Shown: one piece after another, positions 1 to 6,883 of the stretch
Layout of the letters: each line of letters begins with the position of its first letter
How positions within the stretch are numbered: the first letter of the stretch is position 1
Origin: Flavobacteriales bacterium
GTDB lineage: Bacteria > Bacteroidota > Bacteroidia > Flavobacteriales_D > Crocinitomicaceae
DNA length: 8,650 bases
Assembly: GCA_018665005.1 (NCBI GenBank)
Contig: JABJEE010000131.1
Location: forward strand, 1 to 8,650
Reading direction: 5' to 3'
Position numbers and translations under genes: made by a program
The notes under the pieces: model-generated
Databases searched by the model: none
What the model saw: the letters and a program-made list of their open reading frames with translations, nothing else
What the model was told of the DNA's origin: nothing

Positions 1-54
1 ACATTTAAACCTTTCGTGTATTTTCAATTTTAAGACAGAAATATGCTCAAATAC

Positions 55-86
55 TTGACAAACGGGTGTTTCATATTGTATCTTTG
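55..86 (+). promoter_or_regulatory. Bacteroidota-type promoter of queA
   Basis: TTGACA at 55-60 is followed by an 18-nt spacer and TATCTTTG at 79-86. The second box is an exact match to the Bacteroidota -7 consensus TAnnTTTG, and the first contains the TTG of the -33 element. Transcription should begin around 91-94, which leaves a leader of roughly 27-30 nt before the ATG at 121. No ribosome binding site is obvious in that leader; it is A-rich at 101-110. The start site is inferred from the boxes only. Confidence 0.75.
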
Positions 87-120
87 CTCACTTTGACTGT
101 AAAATCAAAATTTGTTCCCT

Positions 121-1179
121 ATGAGTAAGATGAAATTATCGGAATTCAACTATGAACTTCCAGAAGAATTAATTGCAAAATATCCAAGTGAAAATCGTGA
201 TGAATCCAGATTAATGGTGGTTCATAAGGACACAGGTAAAATTGAACACAAGTTGTTCAAAGACCTTATCACCTATTTCGATGAGGGAGATGTAATGATC
301 ATGAACAATACTCGTGTTTTTCCTGCGAGAATGTATGGGAATAAAGAAAAAACCGGAGCTAAAATTGAAGTCTTTCTTTTAAGAGAGCTAAATAGAGAAA
401 GTCTTCTTTGGGATGTTTTGGTCGATCCTGCAAGAAAAATCAGAATTGGCAACAAACTTTATTTTGGTGAAGATGATTCTTTAGTTGCTGAAGTAATTGA
501 CAATACGACGTCGAGAGGTAGAACTTTGCGTTTCCTATTTGATGGGCCTTACGAAGATTTTAAAGCTAAAATAACCCAGCTTGGAGAAACACCACTTCCT
601 AAGTATATAAAAAGAGACGTTGAAAAAACAGATGAAGAACGTTATCAAACGATTTTCGCAAAAGTAGAAGGAGCCGTTGCAGCACCAACTGCCGGACTTC
701 ACTTTTCAAGGCAATTATTAAAAAGACTTGAACTCAAGGGTATTGACATGGCTGAAATCACCTTGCATGTTGGTCTTGGTACTTTTAGATCTGTTGAAGT
801 TGAAGACCTGACCAAGCACAAAATGGATTCAGAACAGGCATCAATTGACCAAAAAGCTGCAGATATCGTTAACAATGCCAAACGAAATAAGAAAAAGGTC
901 TGTGCTATTGGCACAACTTCAATGAGAACCATTGAAACAGCCGTTTCAACAGATGGATTTTTAAAACCTTATGATGGATGGACGAATAAATTTATATTTC
1001 CTCCCTACGAATTTAAAATTGCCAATTGCTTGGTAACGAATTTCCACACACCACTTTCCACTTTATTAATGATGATATCAGCATTTTGTGGTCACGAAAT
1101 GATGCAGAAAGCATATAAAGAAGCAATAAAAGAGAAATATCGCTTTTACTCATATGGAGATGCGATGTTGATTATTTGA
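121..1179 (+). CDS. queA: S-adenosylmethionine:tRNA ribosyltransferase-isomerase QueA
   Basis: QueA transfers and isomerises the ribosyl group of S-adenosylmethionine onto 7-aminomethyl-7-deazaguanine at the wobble position of GUN-anticodon tRNAs, giving epoxyqueuosine. It acts in the cytoplasm, late in queuosine synthesis. The 352-residue product matches the usual family length (about 350) end to end. Family motifs seen are NNTRVFPAR (62-70), GAVAAPTAGLHF (184-195), TLHVGLGTF (214-222), GTTSMRTIE (264-272), TNFH (306-309) and the C-terminal YRFYSYGDAML (340-350). The sequence resembles Flavobacteriales QueA closely. I chose ATG 121 because it lies about 28 nt after the expected transcription start. 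ATG 130 (MKLSEFNYELP) is an equally good family start, whereas a TTG at 112 is unlikely. No preQ1 riboswitch fits in the short leader. The gene stands alone on this strand and converges on tyrS. Confidence 0.97.
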   Translation: MSKMKLSEFNYELPEELIAKYPSENRDESRLMVVHKDTGKIEHKLFKDLITYFDEGDVMIMNNTRVFPARMYGNKEKTGAKIEVFLLRELNRESLLWDVLVDPARKIRIGNKLYFGEDDSLVAEVIDNTTSRGRTLRFLFDGPYEDFKAKITQLGETPLPKYIKRDVEKTDEERYQTIFAKVEGAVAAPTAGLHFSRQLLKRLELKGIDMAEITLHVGLGTFRSVEVEDLTKHKMDSEQASIDQKAADIVNNAKRNKKKVCAIGTTSMRTIETAVSTDGFLKPYDGWTNKFIFPPYEFKIANCLVTNFHTPLSTLLMMISAFCGHEMMQKAYKEAIKEKYRFYSYGDAMLII

Positions 1180-1181
1180 TA

Positions 1182-1207
1182 TTAGAATCTTTTCATCAAG
1201 CTTCTAG
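1182..1207. terminator. Weak hairpin in the queA/tyrS convergent gap
   Basis: An imperfect inverted repeat pairs TAGAA (1183-1187) with TTCTA (1202-1206) and CTT (1189-1191) with AAG (1198-1200). There is one T/C mismatch and a 6-nt loop. It spans the 16-bp gap between the queA and tyrS stop codons, so it could serve both strands. On the plus strand a run of T occurs about 14 nt further on (near 1221-1232), and on the minus strand there is no T-tract. The stem is AT-rich, so this is only a candidate terminator. Confidence 0.3.
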
Positions 1208-2470
1208 ACGCAGGATAAAATTTGTTTTTTTTCCTTTACCTAAGAGAATGTATTTCTCATTGATTACATCTGATTCACTCAGTGAAAATTGGTCGTTAAC
1301 CTTCTCTTTATTTACTGATATCGAATTTGCCTTAAGCTCTCTTCTTGCCTCTCCATTTGACTTTAAAAATCCTGATTTTAAAACCAATGCGTCAACAATT
1401 GATAAGCCGTTTTTAATGTCTTCTTTATTGATATTTGCTTGAGGGACACCATTAAAAACCGCTAAAAAATCTTGGTCTGAAAGAGACATCAAATCTTCTT
1501 TGGTGGATTTTCCGAATAATATTTTAGAAGCATTAATCGCTTGTTCAAGGGCTTGTGGTCCATGAACTCTCACAGTAATATCCTCGGCTATTTTTTTCTG
1601 TAAAAACCGCTGATGTGGAGCTTCATTGTGAGTAGATTGAAAAGTTATAATCTCTTCTTCAGAAAACAAGGTGAAAATTTTAATAAAATTAGAGGCGTCC
1701 TCATCAGATACATTTAACCAATACTGATAAAAGGCATAAGGAGAAGTCTTCTTGCTATCTAGCCAAATGTTTCCGCTTTCCGTTTTGCCAAATTTAGAAC
1801 CATCTGCCTTTTTTATTAATGGAGTCGTCACTGCAAAGGCAGCATTTCCTGATTTTCTTCTTATAAGTTCCGTTCCTGTTACAATATTTCCCCATTGATC
1901 AGAACCTCCAAGTTGAACGATACAGTTCTTATGTTGATTCAAATAATAAAAATCATAACCCTGAACGAGCTGGTAAGTAAACTCAGTAAAAGACATTCCT
2001 GTGTCTAATCTTGACTTTACAGAGTCTTTAGCCATCATGTAGTTCACCGAAATATGTTTTCCAACATCACGTATGAAATCAAGAAAATTCATTGACTCAA
2101 ACCAATCTCCATTATTAACGACTTCTGCTGCATTTTTTCCTTCAAAGCTCAAGAATTTCTCTAACTGACTTTGAACACCCTTAATATTTAGCTCAATGGT
2201 TTCTTTATCTAAAAGATTTCTTTCCTGTGACTTTCCAGAAGGGTCACCAACCATCCCTGTCGCCCCACCGATCAAAGCAATGGGCTTATGCCCTGCTCTC
2301 TGAAAATGAACAAGGGTCATGATTTGAACCAAACTCCCTATGTGTAATGAGTCCGATGTAGGATCGAAACCGATATATCCAGAAGAAATGTTTTGTAACA
2401 AGGCATCCTCTGTTCCAGGCATGATATCGTGAATCATTCCCCTCCATCTCAATTCTTCAATAAAATTCAT
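1196..2470 (-). CDS. tyrS: Tyrosyl-tRNA synthetase
   Basis: This class Ic aminoacyl-tRNA synthetase charges tRNA-Tyr with tyrosine in the cytoplasm. The product is 424 residues, the same length as the E. coli enzyme. The N-terminal Rossmann catalytic domain carries the HIGH-type motif as HIGS (43-46). It also shows GGATGMVGDPSGK (68-80), the tyrosine-pocket segments YQLVQGYDF (166-174) and GGSDQWGN (188-195), and the KMSKS-type loop as KFGKT (226-230). The form of the KMSKS loop and the overall length place it with the E. coli-like TyrRS group. A C-terminal S4-type RNA-binding domain covers roughly 355-420. The ATG at 2470 sits 1 nt after the gldA stop codon, which suggests translational coupling and co-transcription as the last gene of the leftward series. 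No T-box leader or other attenuator is visible upstream. Confidence 0.97.
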   Translation of the reverse strand: MNFIEELRWRGMIHDIMPGTEDALLQNISSGYIGFDPTSDSLHIGSLVQIMTLVHFQRAGHKPIALIGGATGMVGDPSGKSQERNLLDKETIELNIKGVQSQLEKFLSFEGKNAAEVVNNGDWFESMNFLDFIRDVGKHISVNYMMAKDSVKSRLDTGMSFTEFTYQLVQGYDFYYLNQHKNCIVQLGGSDQWGNIVTGTELIRRKSGNAAFAVTTPLIKKADGSKFGKTESGNIWLDSKKTSPYAFYQYWLNVSDEDASNFIKIFTLFSEEEIITFQSTHNEAPHQRFLQKKIAEDITVRVHGPQALEQAINASKILFGKSTKEDLMSLSDQDFLAVFNGVPQANINKEDIKNGLSIVDALVLKSGFLKSNGEARRELKANSISVNKEKVNDQFSLSESDVINEKYILLGKGKKTNFILRLEA

Positions 2471-2471
2471 C

Positions 2472-3371
2472 TTATACAGTTAAGTCCTTAAATATTTCTT
2501 CTAGTGATTTACTTTCAGATTTTAAAGTCATCAAAATTATGTTATTCTCTTGAGCAAAACGGGATACATTAATCTTCAATTCCTCCATTGATGTACCTTT
2601 TAATAAAAAGCCTTTTTCGTGTTCTTCAACATGATCTACTCCTTTAACTTTCTTTAATTGGGATTTACTTATTTCTTGCTGAAATTCAACAAATAAATAT
2701 TTTCCAGAAGCATCTTTCTGTAATTCAGCAGTCGTTTTATTGGTGACAATTTCTCCTTTTGAAATAATTACAATTTTATCACATATCGCCTCAGCTTCCT
2801 GCATGATATGCGTAGATAACATCAATGTTTTCTCTTTACCAATCGTTTTTATTAGCTCTCGAATTTCGACCAATTGATTTGGATCTAGTCCAGAAGTTGG
2901 TTCGTCTAAAATAAGTACCTCCGGATCATGTATAATCGCCTGGGCCAAACCAACACGTTGTCTATAACCTTTGGATAAAGCTCCAATTTTTTTATGCTGC
3001 TCAACTTCCAAACCAACAGCGTCAATCATCTCTTTGATTCTGTTTTTTAATTTGGGGACTTTGTATATTCTACCAACAAACTCAAGGTATTCTTTGACAT
3101 ACATATCAACATACAAAGGATTATTTTCTGGAAGATATCCGATCTTTTGTTGTGCTTTTAAATTATCAGTTCCAACCTTTAAACCCGAAACATAAATTTC
3201 CCCTGAAGACACTGGGAGAAAACCTGTTATCATCCTCATCGTTGTACTCTTACCTGCACCGTTAGGGCCCAAAAAACCAACAATTTCCCCTTTGTTTACT
3301 GAAAAAGAAATATCCTTAACGGCAGCTTGTTCTCCAAAATACTTAAATACGTTTTTTACCTCAATAGACAT
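2472..3371 (-). CDS. gldA: GldA-type ABC transporter ATP-binding protein
   Basis: This is a single nucleotide-binding domain of an ABC transporter, 299 residues from the chosen start; Flavobacterium GldA is of nearly the same length. Motifs in order are Walker A GPNGAGKST (35-43), GYLPEN in the Q-loop region (78-83), signature LSKGYRQRV (132-140), Walker B VLILDEP (152-158), D-loop SGLD (160-163) and the H-loop His in STH (186-188). Residues from about 225 form the C-terminal accessory domain typical of the family. In flavobacteria GldA works with the membrane proteins GldF and GldG and is linked to gliding motility. Neither partner gene is in this window, and gldA is often unlinked from gldFG. 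The start at 3371 (MSIEV) matches family members; a TTG at 3401 would overlap the upstream gene's stop codon and add a non-homologous decapeptide. TATATTTG (3390-3397, minus strand) resembles a -7 box but lacks a -33 partner. Assignment to GldA, rather than a related ABC-2 ATPase, is likely but unproven. Confidence 0.85.
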   Translation of the reverse strand: MSIEVKNVFKYFGEQAAVKDISFSVNKGEIVGFLGPNGAGKSTTMRMITGFLPVSSGEIYVSGLKVGTDNLKAQQKIGYLPENNPLYVDMYVKEYLEFVGRIYKVPKLKNRIKEMIDAVGLEVEQHKKIGALSKGYRQRVGLAQAIIHDPEVLILDEPTSGLDPNQLVEIRELIKTIGKEKTLMLSTHIMQEAEAICDKIVIISKGEIVTNKTTAELQKDASGKYLFVEFQQEISKSQLKKVKGVDHVEEHEKGFLLKGTSMEELKINVSRFAQENNIILMTLKSESKSLEEIFKDLTV

Positions 3372-3397
3372 AATTAGAACGAAATTAAACAAATATA

Positions 3398-4846
3398 TCA
3401 ATCATTCTTCTTGGAAGGTATTTGAATAGAATACAAGGCCGCAAAGAAAGCAAATAAAGTAATACCGGTTTGGGTTTCTAAAGTGTCCTCAAATAAGAAA
3501 GTAACCATCATTAGAGTCATAAAAACAAATCCCATAATTTGCCCATATTGTAACTGAGCTTTAAGGTAAATAAAGAGAATTGTAACGAATAGAACCAATC
3601 CCAAAACACCAAAAGTCAATAAAGTCGTTAAATACGTGTTGTGTGCTCTAATCTGGTTAACAGGGAGAAGTTTTGAATTGTTTTCGTTATACTTTTTGGT
3701 AAACGCGTCATCAACATCTCCTGTTCCTACTCCAACAAATGGATGATCCTTAAAAATATCTAGTCCTGATTTCCATGCCTCAATGCGTTGTAATAATGAA
3801 TGTCCGTTTGGGTCATTTGTATGATGAATTTGATATTTTAAACCCTCGACTCTTCCCCAAAAACCAATTTTCATCTCTGAAACATTAGCCATCCCATTTT
3901 CAATTGCTTTTATCTCTTCAATTGATAAGGACCTAACACCTTGTCCATTCTTTGATGCATTTTTTGATTCTAAAAATCGAGACAAAGTATACTTGAGATT
4001 TTGATCTCTATTATCTAAGCCCTCAAATGCCAAATCAGACTTTTTCTCCCATTCAATTTTCATGCTGATAAAATCAGCTTTATTTGAAGTATTATAATCG
4101 GATTCTGAAAACAATGAATTCATCAAAAAACCTAATCCTACAAAAGATGTCAATATCAAAAACAATAATGATTTGATTTTCTTCTCGACAATAAGCCTAT
4201 ACAATACATAGGCGAATACAATGGTCACAATAGAAATAATACCAGTTAAAACTTGACTTAGGTAGGTATAAAACAGCAACCAAATGATTAATGGAATAAT
4301 CAAATAAAATCCTTTTTTAGAATTATTCATCTCAAGCAGAATGGGTATTCCAAAGGCAACCATAATTCCATATCGAATATGAGAATTAAAGCGTGACATT
4401 TCTCTAATCTCTTTAAAGGAAAATAGCTCGGGATAATAAAAGTAAGAAACGGCATTTATAACACTTGTGACAAGCACAGCAGAAATAAAACAGAATAATA
4501 CCAGTCTATAACTTTTACTCAAGCTTATGGGTTTTGAAAGCACAATTACAGGCACCGCTAGTAATGACAATTTTCTCCTTAAATCATTCAACCCATAATC
4601 TAAGTTCTCACTCCAAATCAAGGCAATAACGTGTAACAGAAAGAATATAAAAAGCAGAACGAAAAATTTATTTTTCTTTAAATTTCCATAATACTCTTTA
4701 AAGTCTCCTTCTATAATCAGGTTAAGTAACCCTATCAATATTGACATGGACATCAAAAACTTACTGCAGACAATGCCAACCGCAAAAAGACACAGCACAA
4801 ACAAGTGCACATAATGATGAAGTAGTATGGACTTTTTAATTTGCAC
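3398..4846 (-). CDS. O-antigen ligase/polymerase-family membrane protein
   Basis: This 482-residue polytopic inner-membrane protein resembles the Wzy_C (O-antigen ligase) superfamily. These enzymes transfer undecaprenyl-linked polysaccharide to lipid A core, extend the polysaccharide, or glycosylate proteins in the periplasm. About ten hydrophobic segments are visible, at roughly 12-47 (possibly two), 60-78, 92-105, 113-137, 157-172, 180-220 (two), 226-246, 403-427, 435-452 and 459-475. A soluble loop of about 155 residues lies between 247 and 402. Within it, LLQRIEAW (351-358), then DHPFVGVGTGD (367-377) and RAHNTYL (400-406), are the usual family signature including the conserved His. R158 follows the fifth hydrophobic stretch. 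The only early start is GTG at 4846, because no in-frame ATG precedes residue 33. It lies 12 nt after the protease stop, in the same frame. Ligase versus polymerase cannot be decided from sequence alone, so no symbol is given. Confidence 0.85.
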   Translation of the reverse strand: MQIKKSILLHHYVHLFVLCLFAVGIVCSKFLMSMSILIGLLNLIIEGDFKEYYGNLKKNKFFVLLFIFFLLHVIALIWSENLDYGLNDLRRKLSLLAVPVIVLSKPISLSKSYRLVLFCFISAVLVTSVINAVSYFYYPELFSFKEIREMSRFNSHIRYGIMVAFGIPILLEMNNSKKGFYLIIPLIIWLLFYTYLSQVLTGIISIVTIVFAYVLYRLIVEKKIKSLLFLILTSFVGLGFLMNSLFSESDYNTSNKADFISMKIEWEKKSDLAFEGLDNRDQNLKYTLSRFLESKNASKNGQGVRSLSIEEIKAIENGMANVSEMKIGFWGRVEGLKYQIHHTNDPNGHSLLQRIEAWKSGLDIFKDHPFVGVGTGDVDDAFTKKYNENNSKLLPVNQIRAHNTYLTTLLTFGVLGLVLFVTILFIYLKAQLQYGQIMGFVFMTLMMVTFLFEDTLETQTGITLFAFFAALYSIQIPSKKND

Positions 4847-4858
4847 CGCTGTTATTGA

Positions 4859-6496
4859 CTATTGATTGAGTATTTTGGCATATTCAGAAGGGGTTTTTAA
4901 TATTCTTCTAGACTCCTTAATGACATCACTAAACGAAAATGAATGTACTGTTTTTCCTTTTTGGAAATAAAACCTTGCTACTATTTCGTTCTCAATTAAT
5001 GGTGCTATTTCTGTTTTATAGCGTTCTAAATCTTTCAGCAAATCTGTTTTAACTATTTTTTCAAGATTTGAAAATGCCGCTTGAACATCACTATAAATAC
5101 TGTCTTTCTGAAGAATTTCTTTAATCTCTATTAATTTCTTTTCAACGATTGTTGAATATTTAAAATCAGGTCGGGTTTCAACAAAAGATATAAAATCATT
5201 ATAACCGTCATCCCCAAGCTCAAATTCTTTAGGTCCTGAGATTGAATCGATACCGCTCACATATTGATTCACGAATTCAAAAATAAGGTCATTAATAATA
5301 ATCTCACTTGTCAACTCACTGAAAGTATTTCTTATTAATTCTTTATCTGGGACAATTCCTCTGCCATCAATAACATCTCTTCCATTTTTTGTTTTGAATG
5401 TTCTTATTAATGAATCCGAAATTTCCTCTGGAGCGTTATCTATATTTCGATCGTAATATTCAAGCCTTTGAACACAACGCCCTGAGGGTGTATAATATTT
5501 AGAAATGGTAACCTTTAATTTTGAACCATATTTTAAATCATAGGTTCTCTGCACCAACCCCTTTCCAAAGCTCTGCTGACCAATAATTACAGCTCTGTCC
5601 ATATCCTGAAGACTTCCTGCGACAATTTCACTTGCTGAAGCACTGTTTTCGTTAATCAAAACAACCAATGGGATGTCTGGAAATAAAGGCACCTCTCTGG
5701 TTATAAACTCTCTATTTTCTTTTTCAACCCTTCCTTTAGTGTAAACTACCAGTTCTCCTTTTGGGACAAATAAATTCACGATTTTAACGGCTTCAAAAAG
5801 AAGCCCTCCACCGTTGTTTCTCAAATCTAATATCGCATATCTCATACCCTCATCCTGGAGCTTTTGATATTCAGATTGAACACTTTGAAATGCAGTTTGC
5901 GAAAAACTTGAAAGCTTTACATAAGCAATATTGTCATCTATCATTCCTGAATACGGCACATCTGGTATTTTAATTTGTTCACGTTCAACAATAAATGACT
6001 TGATTAATCCTCTCCTTTCCACTTCTATTTTGATCGAGGATCCTTTAGGACCCTTTAAAGCAGTTGAAACCTGTTCAGAAGTTTTGGCCGCCATTTGAAT
6101 CCCCTCAATAGAAATGATTTTGTCACCGGCTTTTAATCCACTCGTCTGAGCTGGTTTACCTTCATAGGGCTCGACAATGTATGTATCCCCTTTAATTGAG
6201 CGAATCAATGCACCTATTCCTCCATATTCACCGGTAGTCATCAATCTATAATCCTCCATGTTGGACTCATGGTAAAAAACAGTGTACGGATCAAGCTCTT
6301 TAAGCATTGCATCAATAGCGACTTTGGAGATTTTCCCCGTTTGAGGTTCATCAACAAAATACAATTCTAGATGCTCATGAACCTGGTCAATTAACTCTAG
6401 GTTTTTTAAAATCTCAAATTCCCGAGATTGACCGAAAGCGTCTTTTGACTGAACAATAAATAAACTGGTAATCAGAAAAAAATAAAATTTTATCAT
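4859..6496 (-). CDS. ctpA: S41 C-terminal processing protease with PDZ domain
   Basis: This is a periplasmic or membrane-associated serine protease of the tail-specific (Prc/CtpA) family, 545 residues. The N-terminus (MIKFYFFLITSLFIVQ) is a hydrophobic signal sequence with possible cleavage after AFG at residue 22. A PDZ domain covers about 90-165 (YGGIGALI carboxylate-binding loop, GLKAGDKIISI). The S41 catalytic core follows: the LDLRNNGGG segment (224-231), then SASAS at 285-289 with S287 as predicted nucleophile. K312 in FGKG is the predicted general base, and Q316 is also conserved. The Ser-to-Lys spacing of 25 equals that of E. coli Prc (S430/K455). Residues from about 390 to 545 form a largely helical extension with no motif I recognise. 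The ATG overlaps the rnpA stop codon by 4 bp (ATGA), implying translational coupling. The substrate is unknown. Confidence 0.93.
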   Translation of the reverse strand: MIKFYFFLITSLFIVQSKDAFGQSREFEILKNLELIDQVHEHLELYFVDEPQTGKISKVAIDAMLKELDPYTVFYHESNMEDYRLMTTGEYGGIGALIRSIKGDTYIVEPYEGKPAQTSGLKAGDKIISIEGIQMAAKTSEQVSTALKGPKGSSIKIEVERRGLIKSFIVEREQIKIPDVPYSGMIDDNIAYVKLSSFSQTAFQSVQSEYQKLQDEGMRYAILDLRNNGGGLLFEAVKIVNLFVPKGELVVYTKGRVEKENREFITREVPLFPDIPLVVLINENSASASEIVAGSLQDMDRAVIIGQQSFGKGLVQRTYDLKYGSKLKVTISKYYTPSGRCVQRLEYYDRNIDNAPEEISDSLIRTFKTKNGRDVIDGRGIVPDKELIRNTFSELTSEIIINDLIFEFVNQYVSGIDSISGPKEFELGDDGYNDFISFVETRPDFKYSTIVEKKLIEIKEILQKDSIYSDVQAAFSNLEKIVKTDLLKDLERYKTEIAPLIENEIVARFYFQKGKTVHSFSFSDVIKESRRILKTPSEYAKILNQ

Positions 6497-6867
6497 TTTG
6501 AGTCTTGGATTTTATTTAACAAATGAATCAGGTGTTTTTCAAGATCACAAAAGTCTAATTTTTCATTGGAATTGTAGACCACTGCGTAAAGCACCGATGA
6601 CTCCGAAGAATTGTTTTTTTGAATTAAAAGCGTTTTACTTTTGCGAAGGACTTCCCGAATGCATCTCTTAATGTAGTTGCGATTAACAGCCTTTTTTATC
6701 TTGCGTTTTGGCACTGAAATTAAAACCTGAAAAGGAACGTCAATAAATGGTATTTCTTGATGTAAAATGGTGAATACAGAATTTCTTACTCGTTTACCTC
6801 CATTAAACAGGTCATCGATTGCTGTTTGTCTTGATAAAACAAGTGATTTGTCAAAGGTATTATCCAT
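6493..6867 (-). CDS. rnpA: Ribonuclease P protein component
   Basis: RnpA binds the catalytic RNase P RNA and helps it remove 5' leaders from precursor tRNAs. The 124-residue basic protein has the usual family length and the diagnostic RNR motif, KKAVNRNYIKRCIRE (58-72), with the N-R-x-x-x-K-R-x-x-R-E pattern complete. The N-terminal TFDKSLVLSRQTAIDDLF segment (4-21) matches the family start, which supports ATG 6867. Family context usually places rnpA next to rpmH; here neither rpmH nor yidC nor dnaA is present. Instead the gene sits 12 nt after an unassigned membrane protein and overlaps the protease gene by 4 bp. A strong promoter-like sequence overlaps its start codon. The rnpB RNA is not in this window. 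Confidence 0.95.
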   Translation of the reverse strand: MDNTFDKSLVLSRQTAIDDLFNGGKRVRNSVFTILHQEIPFIDVPFQVLISVPKRKIKKAVNRNYIKRCIREVLRKSKTLLIQKNNSSESSVLYAVVYNSNEKLDFCDLEKHLIHLLNKIQDSK

Positions 6868-6883
6868 GTAAATCTTTTGTCAA
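6852..6883 (-). promoter_or_regulatory. Promoter-like element overlapping the rnpA start
   Basis: On the minus strand TTGACA (6878-6883) is followed by exactly 18 nt and TACCTTTG (6852-6859). Both boxes and the spacer match the queA promoter of this window and the Bacteroidota -33/-7 pattern. The first box overlaps the stop codon of the upstream membrane protein, and the second lies in codons 3-6 of rnpA. Transcription would start near 6840-6847, inside rnpA. If real, it would serve ctpA and the genes after it rather than rnpA. A near-match of similar spacing also occurs inside queA, so chance remains possible. Confidence 0.45.

Noticed and set aside
1..54. Possible end or start of a neighbouring gene at the left edge
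   Set aside because: No start codon with coding sequence and no -7 box on the minus strand could be supported in so short a stretch.
87..120. preQ1 riboswitch ahead of queA
   Set aside because: The leader is about 28 nt, with no hairpin or pseudoknot pattern, and too short given the promoter position.
497..528. TTGACA-N18-GAACTTTG inside queA on the plus strand
   Set aside because: The -7 box misses the consensus T at its first position and the site lies in coding sequence with no gene to serve. It is useful as a warning that near-matches occur by chance.
1176..1442. Open frame of 88 codons on the plus strand after queA
   Set aside because: It lies wholly antisense to the 3' part of tyrS, has no promoter or family features, and its composition is that of a shadow frame.
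2471..2471. T-box or other leader regulating tyrS
   Set aside because: Only one base separates gldA from tyrS, leaving no room for a leader. T-boxes are also not expected in this phylum.
2971..3195. Open frame on the plus strand
   Set aside because: It is antisense to the conserved catalytic core of gldA, so it is a shadow.
3372..3401. TTG 3401 as start of gldA
   Set aside because: It would overlap the ligase stop codon and add ten residues absent from GldA family members; ATG 3371 gives the family N-terminus.
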